A stretch of 64,000 nucleotides of DNA from an uncultured Flavobacteriales bacterium (GCA_937139155.1 CAKZPI010000029.1:1-64000), one strand, 5' to 3'. Shown: positions 7,720 to 16,699, numbered from the stretch's first letter. The notes: generated by a model from the letters alone, not told the origin. Program-made: numbers and translations.

Positions 7720-8084
7720 AAACACAAAAGCCCAATCCAGTAACGGCTCCGCCTTAAATAACAGCGGAGTGCGCCTCTCAGGGCCCCGGTAATGCCACTA
7801 AGCGCATGGGTCTCGTACTAGGCGGTTCGCCAATCATCCCAACACTTCAAGGACTCCACAGGAGTGACTAGTGACTGGATGTTCTGAAATTCAGCGCCTT
7901 AGTAACTAAACGATTCGGCAATTCGATCAACTATAAATTGCCGGTCCAAGTCTCAGCCTGCAACGTTAGAGGATTCCTGGAGCTAGGTAGTAGAATTTTG
8001 AACTTGCCTAAAAAATGACATCGGCTAAACAAATCAACGCCTCAACAAGTGTGACTGCCGTGGTATAATAACCCAAGTACCTAA
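7720..8084. other. Non-coding stretch with repeat remnants
   Basis: No gene seen. A hairpin CTCCGC/GCGGAG (7747-7769) follows the RES gene but lacks a T run. From 7864 there is another copy of the AGTGACT/GGATGTTCTGAAATTCAG repeat known from 166-200, followed by decayed words of the same family (AACTAAACGATTC, CAACGCCTCAAC). Confidence 0.6.
7864..7896. repeat. Dispersed repeat copy
   Basis: Starts with two AGTGACT-type units and continues with GGATGTTCTGAAATTCAGCG, the same block as at 166-190. Confidence 0.75.
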
Positions 8085-8117
8085 TAAAAAAGCCTCCCTT
8101 TTTGGAGGAGGCTTTTT
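8085..8117 (-). terminator. Rho-independent terminator of the M1 peptidase operon
   Basis: Stem GCCTCC/GGAGGC flanked by A6 and T6 tracts, so it can work in both directions. It sits 26 bases after the stop of the minus-strand M1 peptidase gene. Confidence 0.85.
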
Positions 8118-8142
8118 TAGGTAGGTATTATAAGCTTATTTC

Positions 8143-10446
8143 CTATTCTAGTTCTTTAGCTCTTTGGTCACGTTGCATAAGGTTTTCACTTGAGCCTCTG
8201 CTTCTTTGCTTGTACAATTCAAAGCGGGTTGGAAGCATTCTTGGCGGCCAATAATTGTTGTTCATGTCAACATCTGCAAGCTCCCTAAAAGGGTCTAGGG
8301 TGATTTGCAGGGCGGGCTTATCGGTTACAAAAACCTTGGTAACCTCTTTGTCATTCATTTTCCAAATTTCCGCTGGAATTCTTTTTACCTCCGTGGTTCC
8401 ATCTTCAAATTCAAACTCAAGAATCAAAGGCATAACAAGTCCACCGTGGTTTTTGAACGTGATTTCATAATAGTTGTACCCACTATTTAGCCAAGCCTTT
8501 TCGTCATCATTCAAAGATCTTATATAGTCTTCATACTCCTTTTTATCAAGTGCGTCTACCTTGTAGGGGTCATATTCAGTATAGAAGTCAACCGCCTCCG
8601 GGTCGCGGTCAGTAAGGCGATCCATTCCCTGGTTTCGGATATCCGAAATATCTCGATCAAGGGCATCTCGTTCTTTGGCCATGGGCTTTTCAACTTCCGG
8701 ATCACCGGTGCTAGGTTGATACCAGGTTACTTTTTCCATGCCAATGTCTACATGATCAGTGGTATAGAACCATCCTCTCCAAAACCAATCTAGGTCTACT
8801 GCCGAAGCGTCTTCCATGGTACGGAAAAAGTCTGCAGGGGTGGGGTGCTTGAACATCCATCGCTGGGCATATTCTTTAAAGGCATAGTCAAAGAGTTCGC
8901 GCCCCATAACGGTTTCTCGCAAAACGTTCAATGCCGTAGCGGGTTTTCCATAGGCATTGTTTCCGAATTGGTAAATGCTTTCTGAATTGGTCATAATGGG
9001 CATTTGTCCGTCTTTGGCACCACCCATATAGTCGGTAATCTTGTAGGCGGGTCCTCTTCTAGAAGGATAGCCCTCTTCAAATTCTTGTTCGGTAAGGTAT
9101 TGAAGGAAGGTATTTAGCCCCTCATCCATCCAGGTCCATTGACGCTCATCTGAGTTCACAATCATCGGGAAGTAATTGTGTCCTACCTCGTGAATGATTA
9201 CTCCAATCATGCCGTATTTGGTGCGGTCAGAGTAAGTTCCATCCGCTTCCGGGCGACCAAAATTGAAGCAAATCATTGGGTATTCCATTCCAATGCGCTT
9301 TGCGTTTACTGAAATGGCTACGGGATACGGGTAATCAAAGGTAAACTTACTATACGTTTTTAGGGTTTGAACCACGGCCCGGGTAGAGTACTTTTCCCAT
9401 AAAGGGTTTCCTTCTTTTGGGTAAAAGCTCATGGCCATTACGGTTCGGTTTCCAAACTTTACCCCTTGGGCATCCCAAAGGAATTTCCGGGAAGAAGCAA
9501 ATCCGAAATCCCGTACATTCTCGGCTTTAAAGACCCAGGTTTTCTTTCCTTTTGCCTTGTCTTTTTCGTTTTTCCTAGCTTCTTCTTCGGTAATAATCAT
9601 AACCGGTTTAGATGCTGATTCAGCCTCCCTCATCCGTCTCCTTTGCGCAGAGGACATGACGCTTGAGGCATTTTGAAGCTCACCAGTAGAAGCCACTACA
9701 TGGTCAGAAGGAACGGTAATAGCTACCTCATAATCGCCGAAAGGCAGGGCAAACTCTCCTCTTCCTAAAAATTGCTTGTTTTGCCAGCCTTCCACATCAT
9801 TGTATACACACATTCTTGGGAAAAACTGGGCAATGGTATAAAGGTAATTATCGTCTTCTTCGAAGTATTCGTAACCCGAGCGGCCTCCAATTTTCATCCG
9901 GTCGTTGATGTTGTACCACCATTTGATTTGGAAGGTGAATTTTTGCCCAGGACGAAGATATGAAGGAAGTTCAACCCTCATCATGGTATAATTAACCGTA
10001 TAGTTTAGGTCACTGCCGCGGGCGTCTTTAACATGCTCAACCTTGAATCCTCCATCAAAAGAGGGGTGAAGCCTTTCAAGGGACCCAAAGCTCATTCTAT
10101 CATTCATGCGGCCTGAACTTACGTCATAGGATTGTGAATTCAGAGCCCTTACATTTTGGTCAAGCTGAACCCAAAGGTAAGAAAGCGCATCTGGAGAATT
10201 GTTGTAATAGGTTATTTCTTCCGACCCGTAAATTTTTTGATTTTCGTCGTCCAGTTCAATTTCCATATCATAATCAGCTCTTTGCTGATAGTATTCATGC
10301 CCTGGAGCTCCGGAAGCCGTGCGGAAACTATTTGGCGTGGGCAACTCTTGGCCCAGTTGACGGAAAGGGTTTTTGTTGATGTTTTCTTGAGCTTCTACCA
10401 TGCCAAAGGCAAGAAGGAGTAGAAACAGAAAGCTTAGTTTTTTCAT
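8143..10446 (-). CDS. Secreted M1-family (gluzincin) metallopeptidase
   Basis: 767 aa with a cleavable signal peptide (residues 1-19, ending GMVEAQ). The zinc site is HEVGH followed 18 residues later by the Glu of WMDEGLNTF, as in M1 peptidases. The exopeptidase motif GAMEN is not conserved: the matching place reads RIGMEYPMI. The family is therefore sure, but a true aminopeptidase specificity is not. It is exported to the periplasm or beyond. Eleven bases after the HupE/UreJ gene, it is the last gene of a minus-strand run and has a strong terminator. M1 + HupE/UreJ + DUF6702 is a recurrent Bacteroidota trio. Confidence 0.9.
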   Translation of the reverse strand: MKKLSFLFLLLLAFGMVEAQENINKNPFRQLGQELPTPNSFRTASGAPGHEYYQQRADYDMEIELDDENQKIYGSEEITYYNNSPDALSYLWVQLDQNVRALNSQSYDVSSGRMNDRMSFGSLERLHPSFDGGFKVEHVKDARGSDLNYTVNYTMMRVELPSYLRPGQKFTFQIKWWYNINDRMKIGGRSGYEYFEEDDNYLYTIAQFFPRMCVYNDVEGWQNKQFLGRGEFALPFGDYEVAITVPSDHVVASTGELQNASSVMSSAQRRRMREAESASKPVMIITEEEARKNEKDKAKGKKTWVFKAENVRDFGFASSRKFLWDAQGVKFGNRTVMAMSFYPKEGNPLWEKYSTRAVVQTLKTYSKFTFDYPYPVAISVNAKRIGMEYPMICFNFGRPEADGTYSDRTKYGMIGVIIHEVGHNYFPMIVNSDERQWTWMDEGLNTFLQYLTEQEFEEGYPSRRGPAYKITDYMGGAKDGQMPIMTNSESIYQFGNNAYGKPATALNVLRETVMGRELFDYAFKEYAQRWMFKHPTPADFFRTMEDASAVDLDWFWRGWFYTTDHVDIGMEKVTWYQPSTGDPEVEKPMAKERDALDRDISDIRNQGMDRLTDRDPEAVDFYTEYDPYKVDALDKKEYEDYIRSLNDDEKAWLNSGYNYYEITFKNHGGLVMPLILEFEFEDGTTEVKRIPAEIWKMNDKEVTKVFVTDKPALQITLDPFRELADVDMNNNYWPPRMLPTRFELYKQRSRGSSENLMQRDQRAKELE

Positions 10447-10457
10447 AGGTAAATAGG

Positions 10458-11033
10458 TTATAAAGGGTAATTCTCAAGGCTCATAACCAGAGCTAAGCCC
10501 GTAGCCGCCCCAGATACAAAGAGGGTCCAGTGCCTATGCTGCACTGAAAACAATTTATGGGCCAGAAAATAAAGGCCGAATATAAGTAGAATGACAAGAA
10601 TTTGACCAAGTTCAATTCCGAGATTGAAAAAGAGCAATGGGGACACAACGTTGCTGGCTTTTCCGAGGAGGGCCGCAAAGAAACTTGAAAAGCCCATTCC
10701 GTGAATCAAACCAAAAACCAAGGCCAAGACATAATGAAAGGTGGGTTTCCCTCCGGGCTTTATGAATAAGGCGGCTAGGGCCGAAATCAATATGCTAACC
10801 GGGATGAAAAATTCAATCCATTGGGTTTGAACCGGAATGATTTTTAAGGCGGCCAGGGCCAGGGTAAGAGAATGCCCCAAGGTGAACGCCGTAGCTAATA
10901 CGATTAATTTTTTCCAATCCTTTAGCCGATAAGGGGCAACCAAGGCCAATAAGAACAACATGTGATCATAGGCTCCAAGATCAGTTAAGTGCTTTAGGCC
11001 TAGCTCAAAATAAAGTCCGGCACCAGAGGTCAT
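10458..11033 (-). CDS. HupE/UreJ family membrane protein
   Basis: 191 aa, almost wholly hydrophobic with about six membrane helices. It has the family marks HLTDLGAYDHMLFLLAL near the start, ATAFTLGHSLTLALA and GLIHGMGFSSFFA with conserved His and Gly residues that suggest metal binding or transport (HupE and UreJ are linked to nickel or cobalt uptake). No urease or hydrogenase gene is near, so the substrate is open. The start overlaps the stop of the DUF6702 gene by 4 bases (ATGA), implying coupled translation. Confidence 0.85.
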   Translation of the reverse strand: MTSGAGLYFELGLKHLTDLGAYDHMLFLLALVAPYRLKDWKKLIVLATAFTLGHSLTLALAALKIIPVQTQWIEFFIPVSILISALAALFIKPGGKPTFHYVLALVFGLIHGMGFSSFFAALLGKASNVVSPLLFFNLGIELGQILVILLIFGLYFLAHKLFSVQHRHWTLFVSGAATGLALVMSLENYPL

Positions 11034-11539
11034 GGGCAGTTAAATTTTTTTAGGATTTTGTCTTTGGTCAGCATATCTGAAAAGGCACATTCAGAATCCG
11101 CTTTGAATTGAATGATATTAACCTGATCAGGGAGCACATCGGTAAGGTAATTGGTTTCAACCTCAAGGCTATTCACTCTTCCCCGAAAGGGAACTTCTAT
11201 ATAGGTCCAACGAACCATTAGGTCATTCTCATCCATTTCTGAACCGAGGAATGAGACCTGCAAGGGTTGGCCATTAACCCGTAGGCTAAAATGATTTAAA
11301 AGGTATTTTTCATGCAGAGAATCGAAGCTGGAGGCTTCAAGTTTTTCACCCAAAGCCATTTCTAGGTCATCTACAAAGGTCTTTAGAGTGATTTCTAAGC
11401 TTTCTTCTCCTTGGTTAATTTCAAAGAGGCTTACATAAAACTTATGCGGACTAAGTGCGAGGAAAAATAAGCCAATGCCTAGGAAAGCTGCAATACACCA
11501 AGAATTTCTTCTACGTGGTTTACGGAAAGAGGTTTGCAT
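11030..11539 (-). CDS. DUF6702 family protein
   Basis: 169 aa. It has a basic N-terminus, one hydrophobic segment (about residues 14-31, signal peptide or anchor) and then HKFYVSLFEINQGEESLEITLKTFVDDLE, split over two strands, the usual start of DUF6702 domains. Such proteins commonly accompany HupE/UreJ genes in Bacteroidota; function unknown, probably periplasmic. The start codon lies 61 bases inside the response regulator gene. No later Met would keep the signal segment, so the long overlap seems real. Confidence 0.75.
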   Translation of the reverse strand: MQTSFRKPRRRNSWCIAAFLGIGLFFLALSPHKFYVSLFEINQGEESLEITLKTFVDDLEMALGEKLEASSFDSLHEKYLLNHFSLRVNGQPLQVSFLGSEMDENDLMVRWTYIEVPFRGRVNSLEVETNYLTDVLPDQVNIIQFKADSECAFSDMLTKDKILKKFNCP

Positions 11540-11883
11540 AAATAATCACTTACGTAAGGGTGTGAACTTGCTTTGGCTTGATCAGGTTCATACACCGATG
11601 AACTGACGACGAAAATACGGCATTGCCATTGAAATTTCGGCATCCCTTGGGCATAAGCTTCTAAAAATTCCCACCCGTCCATAGCGGGCATATTGATATC
11701 TAGCAAAATAATATCAGGAGAATGATTTTTCTTCAGGTCTTCAAGGGCTGATTCTGCGCATTCATACCCCATTATGTTTTTTAAGCCTCCTTTTTTAAGT
11801 ATTCGTTCTGCGGTATATCTAAATATATCATCATCGTCAACCAACCAGACGACTAGGTTTTTTCTTCCCTTCAACTCCTTCAT
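11479..11883 (-). CDS. Single-domain response regulator
   Basis: About 134 aa receiver domain. The acidic cluster VDDDD, the phosphoacceptor Asp in ILLDINMPAMDGWEF, Thr/Ser in FVVSSS and the Lys in CKPLS are all present. No output domain, so it should work by protein-protein contact (CheY-like). I chose the Met at 11883 (MKELKGRK) because the Met at 11898 would lengthen the overlap with the kinase from 47 to 62 bases. Almost certainly the partner of the kinase encoded immediately upstream. Confidence 0.85.
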   Translation of the reverse strand: MKELKGRKNLVVWLVDDDDIFRYTAERILKKGGLKNIMGYECAESALEDLKKNHSPDIILLDINMPAMDGWEFLEAYAQGMPKFQWQCRIFVVSSSVYEPDQAKASSHPYVSDYLCKPLSVNHVEEILGVLQLS

Positions 11884-14524
11884 TTTCAAACTTATCAAAA
11901 TTTACAAGGAAAGTAGTTCCTTTGTTTACTTCACTTTTGGCAGAAATTTCTCCGCCTTGAGATTCTATATGTGTTTTGGTCATGAATAGCCCAACGCCTT
12001 TTGAATCAGGCTTATTATGCAATGATTTGTTCAGTTTAAACAACCGGTACCCGTGTTTCTCTAGGTCCATTCCAACCCCATTGTCTTCAAAAGACAACAT
12101 GGTGCAGCCTTGACTTTTATAGGTTCTAATTTTGATGATTAGCCTCCGGTCTTTTCCGGCAAAGTTTAGGGCATTGCTTAGTAGGTTTAAGAAAATGCTC
12201 TCAAGGTAGATTTTAGGATAGTAAATTTCCTCCACCTCAAAATTGCAATGAATTTCTGCATTCAAGCTTTGAGCTCTGAACTGCAGCAATTCCCTCACCT
12301 TACTTAAAACATCAAAAAACCTGATTTGTGTTTTCGGAACGTCTTTGTTCCGCTTAATCCGCACCACTTCTACTAAATCGTCAAAGGTTTCATTCAGTTT
12401 AGAAAGAGTGGTTTTTAATCGGTCAAGTAGCTCTTCTTTTTCTTGTTCAGACTCTGCTTCTTCAACAAAGTCTAAAAGCGCGTTAAGGTTGGCCAATGGG
12501 GCCCTGAAATTATGGGATACGATGTGATTAAAGTCTTCTAACTGAGAGTTTTGATGGCTCAGTCGATCGGCGGTATGTTTTAGTTTTTGGTTTTTTTCTT
12601 TGAGGTCGAGCTCTAGGTGTTTTCGTGAGGTAATGTTCTGAATTTGGATTAAAATCAGACTGTCTTCATTGTTCTCAGCACCTACCGCAGACATAGAAAG
12701 GTTGCCCCACATCGAAACCTGTCCGTTGTGTGAAAACCGAATCTCAAGATTGGCTTTTTGACGCTTTCCTTGAAGGATTTCTAGTAATTCCTCTTTAAAA
12801 ACGGACTGATCATCGGTATGGATGAAATTAGTAATCAACTGCCCGCTTAATCCTCGGTCATGCAGCATAGCACATAGGCTATCATTGGCGTTAACGATTC
12901 GGTTTTTAGAATCGATAAGAATCATGCCAAGCCCAGAAGATTCAAAGGAGGCTCTAAATTTTTCTTCGGAAAGAATAAGGGCCTTTTCTCTTTGTTTTTG
13001 GAGGGATATATCTCGAATTACCCCTGTGATTTGAAGCACTTCCCCTCTTTCGTTTCTTCGGCTTAGGCCAGAAATCTCTACACTTTTTCGTTCCTTGGAT
13101 AGGGTGAGGATGTCTATTTCTTCTCGGAACTCTATGGTTCCAGCCTTGGCAGATTTCAGGCAGGAAATTAGTTTGGGGCGGTCTTCTTCAACTACCTGTC
13201 TAATCCAATACCTATAAGTAGGCTTGAGCTCTCCTGGCTGAACACCAAAAATCTCATAAGATTCTGAGTCCCAGATGAGCTCATCTTTTCTTAGGTTCCA
13301 CTCCCAAACCCCGAAGCTAGCCGCCCTAGAGGCTATTTTTTGTCGGTCAGCATAAGAACTAAGTTCAATGGCCTGTTCTTTTTCTTGGGTAATGTCTTGG
13401 AAGGCCCCCAGAAGACCTTTGATTTCTCCCCGCTCACGGTCAACCCTTCCAATGCTCCTAATCCATTTCTGGTTTCCTCTTTCGGTTATAATAGGGGCTT
13501 CAAATGAAAAGGAAAGCCCTTGCAGGAGGGCCCGGTCAACCTTGTGAAGAAAAGCCTTTTGATCATGCGGTTTAAAATAACAGACCATTTCATGAAAGTC
13601 TGGCTGTTCACCATGTCTTTTTTCAAAGATTTCATACATAGATTCTGACCATAAAAGGCCTTTATCATCAGACATAAGAGCCCATCCTCCTACCTTAGCA
13701 AGCTGGGCGCTTTCGCGGAAAAGTTTTAGGTTAAACCCAAGCTCTTCTTGAACTTTTTTCTGAGAGTCAATGTTTTGAACAATGCCGAAAACCTTTTTAG
13801 AGCCGGTATAACCTGGATCCATTTTCCCGCTAAAGCGGAACCATTTATAATTCCCATCAGCACGCTTTACTCTAACATCTTTGTACAAAGGGGTTTGATC
13901 TTCAAGGTGTCGATAAATAGCATTTGATAAGGAATCTTGGTCTTCTGAATGGATGAATTGGGTTAAGAAGTCTTGAAAAGGAAGCACGTCATGTTCAGGA
14001 GTCTGGCCCAGCAAAGACCAAAATGCATCGGAGGGGTAGAATCGGTCAGACTCTTCTACAAACCACCATTCACCAGCACTTATGGCCTTCATAATATTGG
14101 AAAGCATAGGCTTTGGGGTTTGTACTCCTTCATGCCCCTTTAGGTGAAATATGGAAACTGAAACTTTTTGGGGTTTACCCTCTTTTGAGAATTCAGTGAT
14201 TTTACCTTGAACCGCAAGTTGAACGGGGTCGCCATTTTTAGATTCATTTCGAACCACCATATTGTAGGGCACCTTTCCGTTGGTTTCAAGGTGTTTTTGA
14301 TACAAGGCCATAAGCCCCTTGAGGTCTTCTGGGTGAAAAAAACTTGCCCAGGTGCCCATGGGTTGAACGGCCTCTTTTGTCTCCCATTTTAGAATTTGCC
14401 GAAAGCCCTCACTGAAAAACTCAACCTCCTTTCCGAAGTCAGCTTCCCAATGACCAAACCAAGTGGTGCTTGTGTTTTCCTTATTTCTACTTGTACCGTC
14501 CATATCTGCTCGGCTCCAAATCAT
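11837..14524 (-). CDS. Multi-PAS sensor histidine kinase
   Basis: 895 aa, no membrane segments, so cytosolic. About five PAS domains in series (roughly residues 20-120, 150-260, 270-380, 390-510 and 520-640) with PAC-type ends such as GVIRDISLQKQREKAL. Then a coiled linker, an H box (NHIVSHNFRAPLANL, the His being the phosphoacceptor) and a HATPase domain with NLLSNALNFAG, FEDNGVGMD and GVGLFMTK. It probably senses an intracellular ligand or redox state. Overlaps the response regulator gene by 47 bases, and may head the operon that continues to the M1 peptidase. Divergent from the gene at 14563. Confidence 0.9.
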   Translation of the reverse strand: MIWSRADMDGTSRNKENTSTTWFGHWEADFGKEVEFFSEGFRQILKWETKEAVQPMGTWASFFHPEDLKGLMALYQKHLETNGKVPYNMVVRNESKNGDPVQLAVQGKITEFSKEGKPQKVSVSIFHLKGHEGVQTPKPMLSNIMKAISAGEWWFVEESDRFYPSDAFWSLLGQTPEHDVLPFQDFLTQFIHSEDQDSLSNAIYRHLEDQTPLYKDVRVKRADGNYKWFRFSGKMDPGYTGSKKVFGIVQNIDSQKKVQEELGFNLKLFRESAQLAKVGGWALMSDDKGLLWSESMYEIFEKRHGEQPDFHEMVCYFKPHDQKAFLHKVDRALLQGLSFSFEAPIITERGNQKWIRSIGRVDRERGEIKGLLGAFQDITQEKEQAIELSSYADRQKIASRAASFGVWEWNLRKDELIWDSESYEIFGVQPGELKPTYRYWIRQVVEEDRPKLISCLKSAKAGTIEFREEIDILTLSKERKSVEISGLSRRNERGEVLQITGVIRDISLQKQREKALILSEEKFRASFESSGLGMILIDSKNRIVNANDSLCAMLHDRGLSGQLITNFIHTDDQSVFKEELLEILQGKRQKANLEIRFSHNGQVSMWGNLSMSAVGAENNEDSLILIQIQNITSRKHLELDLKEKNQKLKHTADRLSHQNSQLEDFNHIVSHNFRAPLANLNALLDFVEEAESEQEKEELLDRLKTTLSKLNETFDDLVEVVRIKRNKDVPKTQIRFFDVLSKVRELLQFRAQSLNAEIHCNFEVEEIYYPKIYLESIFLNLLSNALNFAGKDRRLIIKIRTYKSQGCTMLSFEDNGVGMDLEKHGYRLFKLNKSLHNKPDSKGVGLFMTKTHIESQGGEISAKSEVNKGTTFLVNFDKFENEGVEGKKKPSRLVG

Positions 14525-14562
14525 ACATTTGCGGCCAAGAATTCAAGAATTATTCGCCGTAC

Positions 14563-15372
14563 ATGATTTTGACAAATATCATTCCGACCCTTGATGGATA
14601 TCAAGTTTTAAGAACCAAGGCCCTTCTAATCCTTTTGTTTACAGGGAGTTTAATTGTGGCTGAAGCCCAGATACTTCATCCAGATTTAAACCAAGGTATT
14701 CCCGAAAAGGGAAAAATTGTCTCAGGGCGGGTTAGCCTAGACTTCATGTTAAGACAAGACGTTAGCAGTTTTTTTCAGGCTGGAAATGAGGTTGACCTAC
14801 AAAGGATTGATGAGAAGAGTTTATGGCTTTATACCCAACGATTTTCTTGGGCCCGAGCAAACAACCAAAACCTTTTCAACGGAGGCCATGCCCAGTTTCG
14901 AAGACAACCTTTACCAGAAAGGGCTTTCGGAATGGAGTATTATGTACAGGCCCAGTACGATAATGTAAGAGGGCTGAAAGAACGATTCCTTGGAGGTGGG
15001 AATATTCGGTATTTGCATAAAAACGATACAAGCTTGTTTCAAATGGGAAGTGGTTTTTTTCTTGAATATGAAAACTGGGCGCTTGCTGAAACAGGAATGA
15101 GGGAGGTTTTAAGGATTAAGTGGAACAACTACATCCGCTATAGCTTGACCACCAAGAATGGAACCCGTCTCTCCACGGCTGTATTCTTGCAAACCCGGCC
15201 TGATGCAGAAATAACAAAGCCCAGGCTAAGTGCCCAGGCTCGTATTCAGTTTCCATTGAGTGAAAGACTCGCCTTTAGTCTACAAGGGGATGTGAGTTAC
15301 GATCGGGCTCCAGTGGTGCCCATAAACCCCTTAACCTATCGAGTCTTACAGAAGTTGATTTATTCTTTTTAG
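14563..15372 (+). CDS. DUF481-like outer-membrane beta-barrel protein
   Basis: 269 aa from the ATG at 14563; an upstream in-frame ATG lies inside the divergent kinase gene and is unlikely. A signal segment (ALLILLFTGSLIVAEAQ) ends near residue 37. The rest alternates aromatic and polar residues in beta-strand style (LWLYTQRFSWARANNQN, FFLEYENWA, YIRYSLTTKNGTRLSTAVFLQTRP) as in DUF481 barrels, and the chain ends in IYSF with a terminal Phe typical of outer-membrane proteins. Stops of this gene and the PfkB gene overlap by 4 bases. Confidence 0.7.
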   Translation: MILTNIIPTLDGYQVLRTKALLILLFTGSLIVAEAQILHPDLNQGIPEKGKIVSGRVSLDFMLRQDVSSFFQAGNEVDLQRIDEKSLWLYTQRFSWARANNQNLFNGGHAQFRRQPLPERAFGMEYYVQAQYDNVRGLKERFLGGGNIRYLHKNDTSLFQMGSGFFLEYENWALAETGMREVLRIKWNNYIRYSLTTKNGTRLSTAVFLQTRPDAEITKPRLSAQARIQFPLSERLAFSLQGDVSYDRAPVVPINPLTYRVLQKLIYSF

Positions 15373-16295
15373 GAAAGCTCTATGTCAAAGGCGGTAAGGT
15401 TGATGAACTCCTCCATTCGTTTTTGAACATCTTCATCGCTAAGGCTCATCAAGCGCTCGGTTCCAAACTTTTCTACGCAAAAAGAGGCCATAGCTGAGCC
15501 GTGAATTACAGCCCTTTTCATGTTTTCAAAAGAAACATCTCTGCTCTGAGCCAGGTAACCCATAAAACCACCTGCGAAAGAATCTCCAGCTCCGGTAGGG
15601 TCAAAAACCTCTTCAAGGGGGAGTGCCGGAGCAAAGAAAACGTCATTTTCATGGAACAATAAGGCCCCATGTTCACCTTTCTTAATCACCAAATACTTCG
15701 GACCCATCTGCAGAATATCGCGGGCGGCTTTCACCAACGAGTATTCGTGAGAGAGAATTCTTGCTTCTTCGTCGTTAATGGTTAAAACATCCACTTCCTT
15801 AAGCACATCTTTCAAATCGTTGATGAAGGTTTTTTCCATCCAGAAGTTCATGGTATCAAGAGCGATGAGCTTCGGCCTTTTCGGAAGCTGGTCTATCACC
15901 CTTTTTTGTACGGCCGGACTAAGGTTTCCAAGCATTAGGAAATCGCAGTTTTTATAGGCTTCTGGCAAAATTGGGTCAAAGCTTTCCAACACATTCAGCT
16001 GGGTATCTAAGGTGTCACGGGTATTCATGTCGTTGTGATACTTCCCCGACCAGAAAAAGCTTTTCTCGCCAGCTTTCACTTGGAGTCCGTCAGTATTCAC
16101 CCCTCTTTGGTTCAATTCAGAAATGAATTCATTCGGAAAATCATCTCCAACCACAGAGACAAGGTTTAGATTTCTGTGAAAATAGGAGGCAGCCAGGGAT
16201 ATATAAGACGCTGCTCCTCCGATGATTTTATCGGTTTTTCCGAAAGGCGTTTCAATGGCATCAAAGGCTACAGTACCAACAACTAATAAGCTCAT
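15369..16295 (-). CDS. PfkB-family sugar/nucleoside kinase
   Basis: 308 aa. N-terminal VVGTVAFDAIETPFG and the GG hinge IIGGAASYISLAA, plus the C-terminal PfkB signature DPTGAGDSFAGGFMGYLA containing the catalytic Asp of GAGD. Length fits ribokinase/adenosine-kinase-like enzymes that phosphorylate a sugar or nucleoside with ATP in the cytosol. Substrate cannot be named from sequence. Transcribed alone. Confidence 0.85.
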   Translation of the reverse strand: MSLLVVGTVAFDAIETPFGKTDKIIGGAASYISLAASYFHRNLNLVSVVGDDFPNEFISELNQRGVNTDGLQVKAGEKSFFWSGKYHNDMNTRDTLDTQLNVLESFDPILPEAYKNCDFLMLGNLSPAVQKRVIDQLPKRPKLIALDTMNFWMEKTFINDLKDVLKEVDVLTINDEEARILSHEYSLVKAARDILQMGPKYLVIKKGEHGALLFHENDVFFAPALPLEEVFDPTGAGDSFAGGFMGYLAQSRDVSFENMKRAVIHGSAMASFCVEKFGTERLMSLSDEDVQKRMEEFINLTAFDIELS

Positions 16296-16330
16296 GAGAA
16301 ATATTTAAAATTTTGCTCCAAAGATATTGC

Positions 16331-16358
16331 TTGTAAATCGGAAAACACATTATATTTG
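16331..16358 (+). promoter_or_regulatory. Promoter of the tRNA-Asn locus
   Basis: TTG at 331-333 of this kilobase block (16331-16333) and TATATTTG at 16351-16358 match the Bacteroidota TTG / TAnnTTTG pattern with a 17-base spacer. It lies 64 bases upstream of the first tRNA copy. Confidence 0.6.
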
Positions 16359-16392
16359 CAACCGCTTTTCAGAAAGGAGTTTCAGGAAAGAG

Positions 16393-16538
16393 GTCAGAGC
16401 AAGACGTTAAAACAAAAATATTCCTCCTTAGCTCAGTTGGTTAGAGCATCTGACTGTTAATCAGCCCCGGACATCCGGGATGGTTCGAGTCCAAGAGGAA
16501 AAAAACATAGTCATAGCAAGACGTTAAAACAAAAATAT
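16393..16538 (+). repeat. 117-bp tandem duplication of tRNA leader and tRNA
   Basis: The leader AAGACGTTAAAACAAAAATA and the tRNA 5' half occur at 16393-16463 and again, offset by 117 bases, at 16510-16580. The first copy carries a damaged tRNA, the second an intact one. Confidence 0.85.
16422..16499 (+). pseudogene. tRNA-Asn pseudogene
   Basis: The acceptor 5' strand, D arm and anticodon arm (anticodon GTT) match the intact tRNA-Asn downstream. The variable loop and 5' T-stem strand are replaced by CCCCGGACATCCGGGATGG, which itself forms a hairpin, and the acceptor 3' strand ends in AGAGGAAA instead of AGAGGAGGAG. The T stem and acceptor stem cannot both form, so it should not be a working tRNA. 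Confidence 0.8.
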
Positions 16539-16612
16539 TCCTCCTTAGCTCAGTTGGTTAGAGCATCTGACTGTTAATCAGAGGGTCCTTGGTTCGAGCC
16601 CAAGAGGAGGAG
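16539..16612 (+). tRNA. tRNA-Asn (GTT)
   Basis: Full cloverleaf: acceptor TCCTCCT/AGGAGGA, D arm, anticodon arm CTGACTGTTAATCAG with anticodon GTT, variable loop AGGGTC, T arm CTTGG-TTCGAGC-CCAAG, discriminator G. CCA is not encoded. The 3' half from 16568 on is the left attachment site of the integrative element that follows. Confidence 0.95.
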
Positions 16613-16614
16613 CA
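16568..16614 (+). mobile_element. attL core of the tRNA-Asn integrative element
   Basis: 47 bases, from TGACTGTTAATCAG to GGAGGAGCA, recur exactly at 21730-21776. They cover the tRNA from the anticodon stem to its 3' end, the usual target of tyrosine recombinases. Confidence 0.9.
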
Positions 16615-16618
16615 ACAG

Positions 16619-16655
16619 GAATAGGCCTTTCAGGAATGAGGGGCCTATTTTTTTT
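16619..16655 (+). terminator. Terminator after tRNA-Asn
   Basis: Stem AATAGGCC/GGCCTATT around a 14-base loop followed by a T run. It lies inside the left end of the element, which therefore supplies the tRNA terminator. Confidence 0.75.
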
Positions 16656-16660
16656 GGCCG

Positions 16661-16686
16661 TTGTAACACGTTTGTAACACAAAACA
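16661..16686 (+). promoter_or_regulatory. Left arm-type integrase site pair
   Basis: Two TTGTAACAC copies spaced 11 bases apart (661-669 and 672-680 of this block), followed by AAAAC. The same arrangement in the same orientation is at 21582-21606 near the other end. Such spaced repeats inside both element ends are what integrase arm-binding sites look like; the role is inferred. Confidence 0.6.
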
Positions 16687-16699
16687 GCTCTTAGCCTGC

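Noticed and set aside
7741..7776. Rho-independent terminator after the RES gene
   Set aside because: The stem CTCCGC/GCGGAG is good but no T run follows, so it is only a hairpin.
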